Positions 1 through 7,628 are shown, numbered from the stretch's first letter. The stretch: 18,815 nucleotides of DNA from an uncultured Bacillota bacterium (GCA_937890735.1 CALACZ010000216.1:1-18815); one strand, 5' to 3'. Translations and numbers: made by a program. Notes: a model not told the origin generated them from the letters alone.

Positions 1-838
1 CCTTGAGGCAGATCGCCTTGGCGGCGATGATGTGCATGAGCGGACCGCCCTGTGTGCCGGGGAACACAGCGCTGTTGAGCTTTTTGCCGAACTCCTCGCG
101 CGCGAGGATAAGACCGCCGCGCGGGCCGCGCAGCGTCTTATGCGTGGTGGTGGTCACAACGTCGGCATACGGCACGGGGCTCTGGTGCACGCCGCCCGCA
201 ACAAGACCGGCGATGTGCGCCATATCGACCATGAGTAGTGCGCCGTTGCGGTGCGCAATATCGGCGAACGCGGCAAAGTCGATCGCGCGCGGATACGCCG
301 ACGCGCCCGCGACGAGGAGCTTCGGGCGGTACTGTTTGGCCAGATCCTCCACGGCGTTATAGTCGATGCGCCCGGTCTCGGGATCGACGCCGTAGGAGAC
401 GCTGTGGTAATACTTGCCAGACAGGCTGACCTTTGCGCCGTGCGTCAGGTGACCGCCGCAGGCAAGGTCCATGCCCATAAGCGTGTCGCCCGGCTGGAGC
501 AGCGCGGCGTAGACCTCCAGATTCGCCTGCGAGCCGGAGTGCGGCTGCACATTGGCAAATTCCGCGCCGAACAGCGCCTTGGCGCGCGCGATGGCGATGC
601 GCTCGATCTCATCCACATACTCGCAGCCGCCGTAGTAGCGGTTGCCGGGCAGACCCTCGGCGTATTTATTGGTCAGCACGCTGCCCATGGCGGCGATGAC
701 GGGCGCGGAGGCGATATTTTCCGACGCGATCAGCTCGATATTTTCGCACTGGCGGTCAAATTCCTGCCGGATCAGCGCGCCGATCTCGGGATCGTAGTCC
801 CGGATATACTGCATTTCGTCCTTCAGAATGGTATTCAT
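1..838 (-). CDS. glyA: Serine hydroxymethyltransferase (partial; C-terminus outside window)
   Basis: This enzyme is PLP-dependent and cytosolic. It interconverts serine + tetrahydrofolate with glycine + 5,10-methylene-tetrahydrofolate and is a main source of one-carbon units. About 279 N-terminal residues of a family usually about 410-430 long are present; the rest lies beyond the left edge. Seen in the translation: the N-terminal IELIASENI segment, NKYAEGLPGNRYYGG, NVQPHSGSQAN, the VDMAHIAGLVAGG segment, and TTTTHKTLRGPRGG, whose Lys is the family's PLP-binding residue. The start is the ATG at 836-838, with AAAGGA a few bases upstream. A long leader (839 to about 1067) carries a glycine riboswitch and an intrinsic terminator, so expression is probably set by glycine. 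Identification is very secure. Confidence 0.97.
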   Translation of the reverse strand, partial: MNTILKDEMQYIRDYDPEIGALIRQEFDRQCENIELIASENIASAPVIAAMGSVLTNKYAEGLPGNRYYGGCEYVDEIERIAIARAKALFGAEFANVQPHSGSQANLEVYAALLQPGDTLMGMDLACGGHLTHGAKVSLSGKYYHSVSYGVDPETGRIDYNAVEDLAKQYRPKLLVAGASAYPRAIDFAAFADIAHRNGALLMVDMAHIAGLVAGGVHQSPVPYADVVTTTTHKTLRGPRGGLILAREEFGKKLNSAVFPGTQGGPLMHIIAAKAICLK

Positions 839-855
839 GGTGTGTGTCCTTTCAC

Positions 856-890
856 AAAAAAAGTAGGTGAACCGTTCCCGGATCACCCAC
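856..890 (-). terminator. Intrinsic terminator of the glycine riboswitch expression platform
   Basis: On the minus strand a GC-rich stem (arms 879-890 and 863-874, GGAA loop, one mismatch) is followed at once by seven T residues (856-862). It lies between the glycine aptamer and the glyA ribosome binding site. This is the layout of a transcriptionally acting riboswitch. Which glycine state favours termination cannot be decided by eye. Confidence 0.85.
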
Positions 891-893
891 CTT

Positions 894-1016
894 GTATGCC
901 ATAAATGTTGTGCGCATACCCTGTCCTTTTGCCTGAGAGATTCAGCTTTCGCCTTGCACCTTCGGCACTCAATTCAATGAGTTCTCCAGAGACTCCTCCC
1001 GCTCCCAGTTCGCCGT
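894..1016 (-). promoter_or_regulatory. Glycine riboswitch (gcvT motif), single aptamer
   Basis: Read on the minus strand, the leader shows the conserved glycine-aptamer blocks in order: GGAGTCTCTGGAGA, then GTGCCGAAGGTGCAAG, then ATCTCTCAGGCAAAAGGACAG. The last block (921-942) is nearly invariant in this RNA class. Only one full aptamer is visible. Just 3' of it, GTATGC and GCATAC (914-919 and 894-899) pair into a small stem. Known single-aptamer glycine riboswitches carry such a 'ghost' stem that docks in place of a second aptamer. The terminator at 856-890 follows. The glycine-riboswitch call is secure; the ghost-aptamer reading is inference. Confidence 0.93.
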
Positions 1017-1073
1017 GCGTTCTGAGCGCGATCAACGGAACGATATGAAATTGCGGTTCATTTGAACATCGCT

Positions 1074-1101
1074 ATCATACCACCGCGCGGCGAAATGTCA
1101 A
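1074..1101 (-). promoter_or_regulatory. Sigma-A promoter of riboswitch-glyA
   Basis: On the minus strand a perfect TTGACA (1096-1101) is separated by 16 bp from TATGAT (1074-1079). Transcription would start near 1067, about 50 nt before the conserved aptamer core, so the whole riboswitch lies in the leader. Confidence 0.85.
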
Positions 1102-1176
1102 GTAGTTTTCGGCAGTTTTCGCAAATTTTTTCCGCGATCGACGGACGGTTGTCGTTATGACGCGCATAAACTTGTG

Positions 1177-1208
1177 CAAAACGACCGACCGGCGTATGCC
1201 GGTCGGTC
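1177..1208 (-). terminator. Intrinsic terminator of the sugar ABC operon
   Basis: This is a perfect 11-bp stem, GACCGACCGGC/GCCGGTCGGTC (1183-1193 and 1198-1208), with a 4-nt loop. On the minus strand it is followed by GTTTTGC. It lies 15 bp after the permease stop codon and ends the operon before the glyA promoter region. The short T-run makes it moderately strong. Confidence 0.8.
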
Positions 1209-1223
1209 ATAGTCAGCGCAGAT

Positions 1224-2291
1224 TTACGCCTGTTTCTTCGCCTTGCCCTTGAGCTGCGGACCGAGCACCTGGATCACGATGGCAATCAGGAGGATCGCGC
1301 CCTTGATGGCGTTGTTGATCAGGGAGTCCACGTTCAGCGCGGCGATGATCTTATCGATGATCGTGTAGCTGAGCGCGCCGAAGATGACGCCCGCGAGGCG
1401 ACCCTTGCCGCCGGACATCGAGATGCCGCCGAGCACGACCGCCGCGATGGCGAACATTTCATTGCTGACGCCGGTGGTGGCAGGGTCAACGTTGCCCTGC
1501 AGGCAGAGCCACATCGCAGCGCCGAGACCGCACAGCAGACCCGTGATGGTGAACACGGAGACCTTGTTCCACTCCACATTGATACCTGCCATGTGCGCCG
1601 CCTTGGTGTTCGAACCGATGGCGAACAGGCGCTTGCCGTACTTGGTGGAGGTGGTGACGTAGACGAGGATGAGCGCGACAACGATGAAGATCAGACCGAC
1701 GACCGGGATCTCGATGCCGGGGATCTTGCTGTTGCCGAAGGTGTACATCGCGTCGCGGGCGTTCACGCCCGATTCGACCTGCGCCTTGATCATGGAGTAG
1801 GAGTTGGCGGACGCGCCGGTCAGCTCCTTGGGGAGCGCGCGGCTGGCGTACTGGCAGGCGGAGCGGAAGATGAGCTGCGTCGCCAGCGTGACGATGAACG
1901 CCGGCAGCTGCACACGACCGATCAGGAAACCGTTAAAGAAGCCGAGCAGCGTGCCGCCGGCAAGGCAGAAGAGGATCGTGAGCGTGAAGATGAGCCACAC
2001 CGGCATACCGGCGTTGTTCATCACGTTAAAGATCACACAGCCGAACGACGCGATACAGCCGAGGATCGCGCCGACGGACAGGTCGATCTCGCCGGTGATG
2101 ATGATCATGCCCATGCCGAGTGAGATGACGCCGACGACCGCGGAGTGACGCAGGATATTGGTGATGCCCGTCCACTTGAGCTGCCCGCTGATGAGATAGT
2201 AGGCGATGAACAGGACAATGAAAATAATAACGTAGGAATACTGGGCGAGCGAGAGTTTCTGGCGGTGCTTTTGTACGGTGTTCTGGCTCAT
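1224..2291 (-). CDS. Sugar ABC transporter permease, CUT2 (RbsC/XylH-like)
   Basis: This integral membrane subunit of a CUT2 (ribose/xylose/galactose-type) importer is 355 aa long, usual or slightly long for the family. A charged N-terminus is followed by about ten hydrophobic segments. The family region MGMIIITGEIDLSVGAILG is present, as is GGISMSGGKGRLAGVIFGAL near the C-terminus, the segment that contacts the ATPase in this family. It presumably forms a homodimeric pore served by the ATPase encoded just upstream. The ATG at 2289-2291 lies 1 nt after the ATPase stop, and its ribosome binding site (GAGGAGG) is inside the end of the ATPase gene, so translational coupling is likely. The substrate cannot be read from this subunit. 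The family call is secure. Confidence 0.93.
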   Translation of the reverse strand: MSQNTVQKHRQKLSLAQYSYVIIFIVLFIAYYLISGQLKWTGITNILRHSAVVGVISLGMGMIIITGEIDLSVGAILGCIASFGCVIFNVMNNAGMPVWLIFTLTILFCLAGGTLLGFFNGFLIGRVQLPAFIVTLATQLIFRSACQYASRALPKELTGASANSYSMIKAQVESGVNARDAMYTFGNSKIPGIEIPVVGLIFIVVALILVYVTTSTKYGKRLFAIGSNTKAAHMAGINVEWNKVSVFTITGLLCGLGAAMWLCLQGNVDPATTGVSNEMFAIAAVVLGGISMSGGKGRLAGVIFGALSYTIIDKIIAALNVDSLINNAIKGAILLIAIVIQVLGPQLKGKAKKQA

Positions 2292-2292
2292 A

Positions 2293-3792
2293 TCAGTTGG
2301 CCTCCTCTACTTCGAGCGCGTTGGTCGCATACTGCATCACGATCTGCTCGGTGATTTCTTCATGCGGAAGGATTTTTACGATCTTGCCGGAATAGAACAC
2401 GGCGCATCTGTCCGCCATACGCTGCAATTCCGGGATCTCCTGGGTGTTGACAAGGATGGTCTTGCCCTCCTCCGCCAGCTTCAGGATGAGCTTGTAAATT
2501 TCTGCTTTCGCGCCGACGTCGATGCCCTGCGTGGGGTTATCGAGCAGCAACAGGTCCGCGTCGGTATTGAGCCAGCGGGCAAAGAACACCTTCTGCTGGT
2601 TGCCGCCGGAGAGCGAAAGGATGAGGTTGTACGGCGACTCCGCCTTGATGTTGAGCTTTGCCTTCTGGTTGTAGTACTTGCTGAGCTCCACGCTCTTGTG
2701 GATCACCTGCCGGTTTGCCGACAGCTCATGCTCGGACAGGTACATATTTTCCAGGATGGACATATCCGGCACAACGGAGTTTTCCTTGCGGTTGGCGGGC
2801 AGGAGCGCCACGCCCTTTTTCATCGCATGGTGGATGCTGTTGTGCGTAAAGACCTCGCCCTTTACCTTGACCGTGCCGGAGAAGGTGGGCAGCTCGCCGA
2901 AAATGGACTGCAAAAATTCGCTCGCGCCCGAACCCTGAAGACCCGTGATGCCAACGATCTCGCCGCGGCGGACCTTGAGGCTCACATCGGAGAAGTTCGG
3001 ACCGCTGACGCTCTCGAGCTCCAGAATATCGTCGCCCATCTCACGCGGCGTATAGATCTCCGCCGTAGAGAAGGAGCTGCCGACCATCGTCGAGGTCACC
3101 TCCGGCGCGGTCACGTCTGCGATCCTGCCGGTCTGGATGAACTCGCCGTTGCGGAGCACGGTGTAGCTGTCGGAAATGCGGAAAATTTCCGGCATTTTAT
3201 GAGAGATGAAGATGAAGGACTTGCCCTCCGCCTTCAGTTTATTCACGATTTCAAACAGATGATCGATCTCTTCATTGCTCAGCGCCGTGGTCGGTTCGTC
3301 CAAAATCAGCAGCTTTGCCTCAAAGAAGATCGCCTTGGCGATCTCGAGCGTCTGTTTTTCGCTGGCGCTCAGATGCTCGACCAGATCGGTCGGGTCGATG
3401 CTGACGCCGAGTTTTTCAAAAACTTCATCACACTTCTGGATCATTTCCTGCTTTTTGAGCGTGCCGAAGCGGGTCGTCAGCTCTTTATTGAAGAAAATGT
3501 TCTCAAAAACGCGAAGATCGTTGAACAGGTTCAGTTCCTGATGCACAAACGCAACGCCCGCCGCTTCGCTGTCGGCGATGGTGCAGTTCGTGATGTCTTT
3601 GCCGTCAAAAACAACGCTGCCCTCATCCAGCGGGAACACGCCGGTCAGGATATTCATCAGCGTGGACTTGCCCGCGCCGTTTTCGCCGAGGAGCGCATGG
3701 ACTTCGCCCTGCTTGACTACAAGGTCAACGCCCCTGAGCACAGGGACGCCCACAAACGCCTTGTGGACATTATGCATTTCCAGAATGTTCAT
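2293..3792 (-). CDS. Sugar ABC transporter ATP-binding protein, CUT2 double-NBD (RbsA/XylG/MglA-like)
   Basis: This cytosolic ATPase has two fused nucleotide-binding domains in 499 aa, the normal length. NBD1 has Walker A GENGAGKST, a divergent signature LSASEKQ and Walker B LLILDEPTTAL. NBD2 has the degenerate P-loop GLQGSGASE typical of CUT2, a clean signature LSGGNQQK and Walker B LLLLDNPTQGID. In the last motif Asn stands where these proteins usually have the catalytic Glu. I chose the ATG at 3790-3792 because GGGAG sits 7 nt upstream and the protein then opens MNILEMHNVHKAF. An in-frame ATG at 3855 would add 21 non-homologous-looking residues encoded by a strong stem-loop. It couples to the binding protein and the permease in the same operon. 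Confidence 0.94.
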   Translation of the reverse strand: MNILEMHNVHKAFVGVPVLRGVDLVVKQGEVHALLGENGAGKSTLMNILTGVFPLDEGSVVFDGKDITNCTIADSEAAGVAFVHQELNLFNDLRVFENIFFNKELTTRFGTLKKQEMIQKCDEVFEKLGVSIDPTDLVEHLSASEKQTLEIAKAIFFEAKLLILDEPTTALSNEEIDHLFEIVNKLKAEGKSFIFISHKMPEIFRISDSYTVLRNGEFIQTGRIADVTAPEVTSTMVGSSFSTAEIYTPREMGDDILELESVSGPNFSDVSLKVRRGEIVGITGLQGSGASEFLQSIFGELPTFSGTVKVKGEVFTHNSIHHAMKKGVALLPANRKENSVVPDMSILENMYLSEHELSANRQVIHKSVELSKYYNQKAKLNIKAESPYNLILSLSGGNQQKVFFARWLNTDADLLLLDNPTQGIDVGAKAEIYKLILKLAEEGKTILVNTQEIPELQRMADRCAVFYSGKIVKILPHEEITEQIVMQYATNALEVEEAN

Positions 3793-3814
3793 ATCTACTC
3801 TCCCATTATGGGCA

Positions 3815-3846
3815 GTGGTGTCCCACGGTACGCCGTGGGACACCAC
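3815..3846 (-). other. Perfect 14-bp stem-loop between binding-protein and ATPase genes
   Basis: Arms GTGGTGTCCCACGG and CCGTGGGACACCAC (3815-3828 and 3833-3846) flank a 4-nt loop. No U-tract follows, so it is not a classical terminator. Its place, 3' of the substrate-binding-protein gene and 5' of the ATPase ribosome binding site, matches the stem-loops known to protect the upstream mRNA of binding proteins such as MalE and so raise their expression over the membrane subunits. Confidence 0.75.
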
Positions 3847-3897
3847 CTGATTCATTTGTTCTGTTTGCCCGGCGTGTACCGCCCGGCGAGCTTCGGC

Positions 3898-5055
3898 TTA
3901 TTCGAAGCCCTTGTCCATGAAGTCAGCGACGTTCTCAGACGTGACGCACTGCGCGGACTGCGTGTTGTCCAGCGGAACGTCCTTGCCATCGAAATAGTCC
4001 ACCAGAGCCTGGATGGTATCCTGGATCATAGCGGGCGGATAAGTGACGTCCATGATGCCGCCGAACTTCTCAGCAACAGGGTAAGCGGTGTAGTCGCCGG
4101 AAATGACGGTGTAGATGGTCTTAGGACCGCCGCAGCCGGTGATGTACGGAGCGTTCGCCAGGAATGCTTCCTTGGTCGCCTCGTCGATGGCGGAGCCTTC
4201 CAAAGCGTCAAACACAGCCAGAGCCAGGCCGGAGTCCCAGGCAGCGATGTACTTGGTGTCGGCATTGTCGGCGTTGGACATATAGGTCTCAAAGTAAGCC
4301 TGCGCGTTGGCGGGGTTCCAGCCGGTAGCGCCGGAGTAGGACACGGAGTCCAGGCTGGTCCACGGGGTCTCGATCTTCGCGCCGTTGTACTCAACTTCGC
4401 CCTTCAGGTACTTGTTGAAGCCGTCGGTACGGTCGGTATCAGCGGAGGAGCCGTCGCCCTCGATGACGACGACCTTGTCGCCCTCCTTCATGCCCTTGGA
4501 GACCAGGTAGCTTGCAGCGGCAGCGCCGATCTCAACGTTGTCGTACTTGATGTTGGAAACAGCGGTGTCCTTCACGGACGGGATGATACGGTCGCAGCAG
4601 GTGTAGGGGATGCCAGCGTCCGCGAGCTGCTGGATGGCATTCTCCAGATCGGAGCCTGCCGGCAGCATGGCAACGCCGATAGAGCCGTCGCCGGGGTTAT
4701 TGGCGATGATGTCCTCGATCTGCTTGATCTGATCGTCAGCGGAAGCAAACGTCTGCAGAACAGCGTTGTACTTGCCTTCGGCGTTCAGCTCATCGACCTT
4801 CGCCTGAGCGAACACGCCGATCGCGCCGGTCCAGCCATGGTCAGGGTTGGGAGCCAGGACATAGATCGTCTTTTTGACTTCCTCAGCGGGAGCTTCGTCA
4901 GCCGCAGTCGTATCGTCCGCAGCGGGGGTTTCTGCTGCCGGGGTCGTGGTGTCGGCAGGCTTCTCTTCCGCCGCGGGAGTGTTGGCAGAGGATGCGCAGG
5001 CAACCAGAGCGAACACCATCACGACTGCCAGAAGCAGAGCAATGATCTTTTTCAT
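3898..5055 (-). CDS. Sugar ABC transporter substrate-binding lipoprotein (Peripla_BP_4 type)
   Basis: This is an extracytoplasmic receptor of the CUT2 importer, 385 aa. The N-terminus MKKIIALLLAVVMVFALVAC is a lipoprotein signal with lipobox LVAC and lipidated Cys20. A low-complexity Ala/Pro/Thr/Glu/Asp linker follows to about residue 62 and should hold the binding domain away from the membrane. The rest is a periplasmic-binding-protein fold: YVLAPNPDHGWTGAIG at the start of lobe 1, IIANNPGDGSIGVAMLP, CCDRIIPS, VVVIEGDGSSADTDRTDGF, and a C-terminal KFGGIMDVTYPP segment. The start is the ATG at 5053-5055, with GGAGG 8 nt upstream; a TTG five codons earlier lies on the ribosome binding site itself. 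The ligand is unknown. Neighbouring oxidoreductase and isomerase genes argue for a sugar or polyol. Confidence 0.92.
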   Translation of the reverse strand: MKKIIALLLAVVMVFALVACASSANTPAAEEKPADTTTPAAETPAADDTTAADEAPAEEVKKTIYVLAPNPDHGWTGAIGVFAQAKVDELNAEGKYNAVLQTFASADDQIKQIEDIIANNPGDGSIGVAMLPAGSDLENAIQQLADAGIPYTCCDRIIPSVKDTAVSNIKYDNVEIGAAAASYLVSKGMKEGDKVVVIEGDGSSADTDRTDGFNKYLKGEVEYNGAKIETPWTSLDSVSYSGATGWNPANAQAYFETYMSNADNADTKYIAAWDSGLALAVFDALEGSAIDEATKEAFLANAPYITGCGGPKTIYTVISGDYTAYPVAEKFGGIMDVTYPPAMIQDTIQALVDYFDGKDVPLDNTQSAQCVTSENVADFMDKGFE

Positions 5056-5082
5056 TTTTTGTTCCTCCAATTCTTATTTATC

Positions 5083-5103
5083 TTAACTGATAAAATCAGT
5101 TAA
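5083..5103 (-). other. Palindrome 8-5-8 upstream of the binding-protein gene
   Basis: TTAACTGA and TCAGTTAA are separated by 5 bp. The element lies about 20 bp before the GGAGG of the binding-protein gene. It may be an operator or an mRNA stem at the 5' end of a processed transcript. No U-tract follows on the minus strand. Confidence 0.6.
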
Positions 5104-5125
5104 AACCATTAAAATAGCCAGGCTG

Positions 5126-5165
5126 GTAAGCGATGATGAAATCGGCAAGAGTTATCAGCGCTTAC
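5126..5165 (-). other. Stem-loop just after the isomerase gene
   Basis: GTAAGCG (5126-5132) pairs with CGCTTAC (5159-5165). One mismatch and at least four more pairs (5134-5137 with 5154-5157) continue the stem. It begins 8 nt after the isomerase stop codon. It lacks a T-run, so processing or mRNA protection is likelier than efficient termination. Confidence 0.55.
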
Positions 5166-5172
5166 TCAAAAA

Positions 5173-6171
5173 TCAGTCGTTCTTGATCGCGCTGTCGAAC
5201 GCGAAGTCGGACGCGCTGAAGTTGTACTTCTTGATGTACTCGCAGGCCTCGGTCGCGCCGTAGACGCGGTCCATGCCGGAGTCTTCCCATTCCACGGAGT
5301 ACGGACCGGTGTAGCCGCCCTGGTTCAGGCAGCGGCAGATGCCGTCGAAATCGACGTCGCCATGGCCGAGGGACACGAAGTTCCAGCCGCGGTGCATATC
5401 GCCGAAGGTGATGTGAGAGCCCAGCACGCCGTTGCGGCCGTCAAAGTTCAGCTTGACGTCCTTGGCATGGACATGGTAGATGCGGTCGATGAAGTCGCGG
5501 CAGAACACAACGGGATCGACGCCCTGCCACAGCAGGTGGCTCGGGTCAAAGTTGATGCCGAGGGTCGGACGGCGGTCAAACACGTCCAGCAGCTTCTTGG
5601 TGGACCAGTAGTCGAACGCGATCTCGGTGGGATGGACTTCCAGAGCGAGCTTCACGCCGCAGGCGTCGAACTCGTCGAAGATCGGGCTCCACAGCTCCTT
5701 GACCTTCTGGTAAGCAGCTTCGATCTGCTCCTCGGAGGTCTGCGGGAAGGAGTACCAGAACTTCCAGATCGGAGAGCCCATGAAGAACGTGACAACGTTC
5801 ACGCCCATCGCCTTGGCGGCGTGCGCGGTCACCTTCATCTCGTCGATCGCCCACTTCTGGATCTCTTCGGGCTTGCCGGCGAGGGCAGCGGGTGCGAAGC
5901 CGTCCAGACGGGAATCGTAAGCATCGGGCAGGGTGTCGCAGACGCACTGACCAGCCAGATGGTTGCTCAGAGCCCAGCAGCCGAGGTCGTACTTCTTGAG
6001 GGTCGCCTTGACTTCCTCAACGTACTTCGGATCGGTCGCGGCGCGCTTCATATCCAGATGCGCGGCGGACAGCTCCAGACCTTCATAGCCCATCTGCTTG
6101 GCGAGCTTGCAGACTTCTTCCAGGGACAGATCGCCCCACTGAATGGTGAACAGAGTAACAGGTCTCGACAT
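5173..6171 (-). CDS. Sugar isomerase/epimerase-like TIM-barrel protein (AP_endonuc_2/IolE-like)
   Basis: This cytosolic TIM-barrel protein of 332 aa belongs to the xylose-isomerase-like superfamily. Expected metal-ligand segments are visible: ALEVHPTE (Glu178), INFDPSHL (Asp209, His212), HVHAKD (233-238) and SVEWED (Glu294). Members interconvert or dehydrate sugars and keto-polyols (for example IolE, tagatose epimerase) or act on 3-keto-sugars. The exact reaction cannot be inferred. The start ATG at 6169-6171 has AAGGAGGA 8 nt upstream. It follows the oxidoreductase by 50 bp and precedes the importer genes, so the product of the oxidoreductase is a plausible substrate. The superfamily call is firm and the specificity open. 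Confidence 0.88.
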   Translation of the reverse strand: MSRPVTLFTIQWGDLSLEEVCKLAKQMGYEGLELSAAHLDMKRAATDPKYVEEVKATLKKYDLGCWALSNHLAGQCVCDTLPDAYDSRLDGFAPAALAGKPEEIQKWAIDEMKVTAHAAKAMGVNVVTFFMGSPIWKFWYSFPQTSEEQIEAAYQKVKELWSPIFDEFDACGVKLALEVHPTEIAFDYWSTKKLLDVFDRRPTLGINFDPSHLLWQGVDPVVFCRDFIDRIYHVHAKDVKLNFDGRNGVLGSHITFGDMHRGWNFVSLGHGDVDFDGICRCLNQGGYTGPYSVEWEDSGMDRVYGATEACEYIKKYNFSASDFAFDSAIKND

Positions 6172-6221
6172 AATTTAGTTCCTCCTTAAAATTGTTCGGT
6201 AGAGATCGATTGACCTCCGAA

Positions 6222-7358
6222 TCACATATCGACCCAGACGTTGCCTTCCTGGTTGGACTTCAGGCACGCATGGACAAAGCGCACGCCCTCTGCGCCCTCG
6301 TGCACGGTCGGGAAATCGACCATCTCGGGCTTGAAGGTGCCGTCCTGCTTGGCTTCGATGCAGGCGATGAAGGAGCGGTAGAGGTTGCCCATGGACTCCA
6401 GCCAGCCCTCGGTGTGACCCGCCGGCAGACGACCGTACTTCGCAGCTTCGGGCTCGATGCCGCCGCCTCCGCGGTGACGCTCGACGATCGTGCCGTCACG
6501 GTCGATCATGATGACCTTCTCGCACTCTTCCTGCTTCCACAGGATTGAGCCGTTTTCGCCGTAGATGCGCACGCGCAGGTCGTTGTCATGACCGATGGCA
6601 AACTGGCTGGTCCAGAAGCAGCCGGTCGCGCCGCCCTCGAACTCGACGAGGACCACGTCGTTATCGTCCAGCACACGACCCGGAACGACAATATCCATCT
6701 TCGCGAGCACGCGCTTGATCTTCAGACCCGTCATATGCGCAACGGCGTTTTCAACGTGCGTGCCAAGGTCGCCCAGGCAGTTCACGCCGCCGGACTGCTT
6801 CGGGTCGCAGCGCCATTCGCCCTGCTTGCCGCCCCACTCGCCTTCGTAGGCGAGCCAGCCCTGCGGATACTCCGCCATGACGGTGCGGATCTTGCCGAGC
6901 TTGCCGGCTTTGATGTACTCTTTGATATGCTTGGCGGTCACATGACCCATGTAGGTGTAGGTGACCAGGAACAGCAGACCCTTCTCGTCCGCCAGCTTTT
7001 CCAGCTCGTCCGCCTGCTCGACCGTGAGGCACAGGGGCTTGTCGCAGGAAACGTTGATGCCGGCTTCCAGGAACGCCTTGCAGGCGGGATAGTGGCTGAC
7101 GTTCGGCGTGACGATCACGACGAAGTCGATGCCGTCCTCGCGGGCAGCCTCAGCCTTTGCCATCTCGTCAAACGTGGTGTAGCAGCGGTCGGGCGCAACG
7201 CCGAGCTGCGCGCCGGTCTCGCGGCACTTTTCGGGGGTGCGGGAGAAGCAGCCGGCAACGAGCGTTGCCATCGCATCAATGTTGATCGCCTTTCTGTGCG
7301 CGTCGCCGATAAACGAACCAGGACCGCCGCCTACCATGCCATAATTCAGTTTCTTCAT
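6222..7358 (-). CDS. Gfo/Idh/MocA-family NAD(P)-dependent sugar/polyol oxidoreductase
   Basis: This cytosolic dehydrogenase of 378 aa has an N-terminal Rossmann domain (YGMVGGGPGSFIG, about 7-18). A Cys-Asp-Lys-Pro motif (105-108) corresponds to the usual EKP, whose Lys is catalytic. The substrate domain shows GGVNCLGDLGTH, giving the Asp197-x-x-x-His201 pair of the family. Relatives oxidise inositols, glucosides (at C3) or sugar acids. The start is the ATG at 7356-7358, with GAAGG 7 nt upstream; a GTG one codon earlier is possible. It is the first gene of the five-gene cluster, after a 408-bp regulatory gap. No sugar kinase is nearby, which favours oxidation of a free sugar or polyol over phosphorylation; this is inference. 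Confidence 0.92.
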   Translation of the reverse strand: MKKLNYGMVGGGPGSFIGDAHRKAINIDAMATLVAGCFSRTPEKCRETGAQLGVAPDRCYTTFDEMAKAEAAREDGIDFVVIVTPNVSHYPACKAFLEAGINVSCDKPLCLTVEQADELEKLADEKGLLFLVTYTYMGHVTAKHIKEYIKAGKLGKIRTVMAEYPQGWLAYEGEWGGKQGEWRCDPKQSGGVNCLGDLGTHVENAVAHMTGLKIKRVLAKMDIVVPGRVLDDNDVVLVEFEGGATGCFWTSQFAIGHDNDLRVRIYGENGSILWKQEECEKVIMIDRDGTIVERHRGGGGIEPEAAKYGRLPAGHTEGWLESMGNLYRSFIACIEAKQDGTFKPEMVDFPTVHEGAEGVRFVHACLKSNQEGNVWVDM

Positions 7359-7628
7359 CACATGACCTTCTTTCCTAGAATTTACTGTATTTCCGAAATC
7401 CGTATTGGTATGAACTACATCATTTCTGTCCGCCGCAGACGCGCCGCGAGGGGTACAATCCTGCGCTCGGCACGTTACGACCTGATGCTATCTTGCCATA
7501 CTCTGCGCCCAAATTCCACATAAATTTTGTAGTCTTTAAACGACAATCTTGCGTTTTTCGTTTTTTTGTGCATCCTAGACAAGTTTGCAGCTAAAATTTT
7601 AGTCAATATTCCGTCCGAACTTTGGGCG

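Noticed and set aside
894..1070. A second (tandem) glycine aptamer
   Set aside because: The conserved GCCGAAGG and CAGGCAAAAGGACAG blocks occur only once; the downstream stem is too small for a full aptamer.
3793..3855. ATPase start at 3855
   Set aside because: The extra 21 residues would be encoded by the strong stem-loop at 3815-3846, and the ATG at 3792 has a proper ribosome binding site.
2278..5103. 941-codon open frame on the plus strand
   Set aside because: It runs antisense to the ATPase and binding-protein genes, has no ribosome binding site or recognisable domain, and its open state follows from the codon bias of the real genes opposite.
5173..7358. Complete C-glycoside-cleaving (DgpABC-like) system
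   Set aside because: The oxidoreductase and TIM-barrel types fit, but no small beta-subunit gene is present and no residue-level evidence separates them from inositol or other sugar enzymes.
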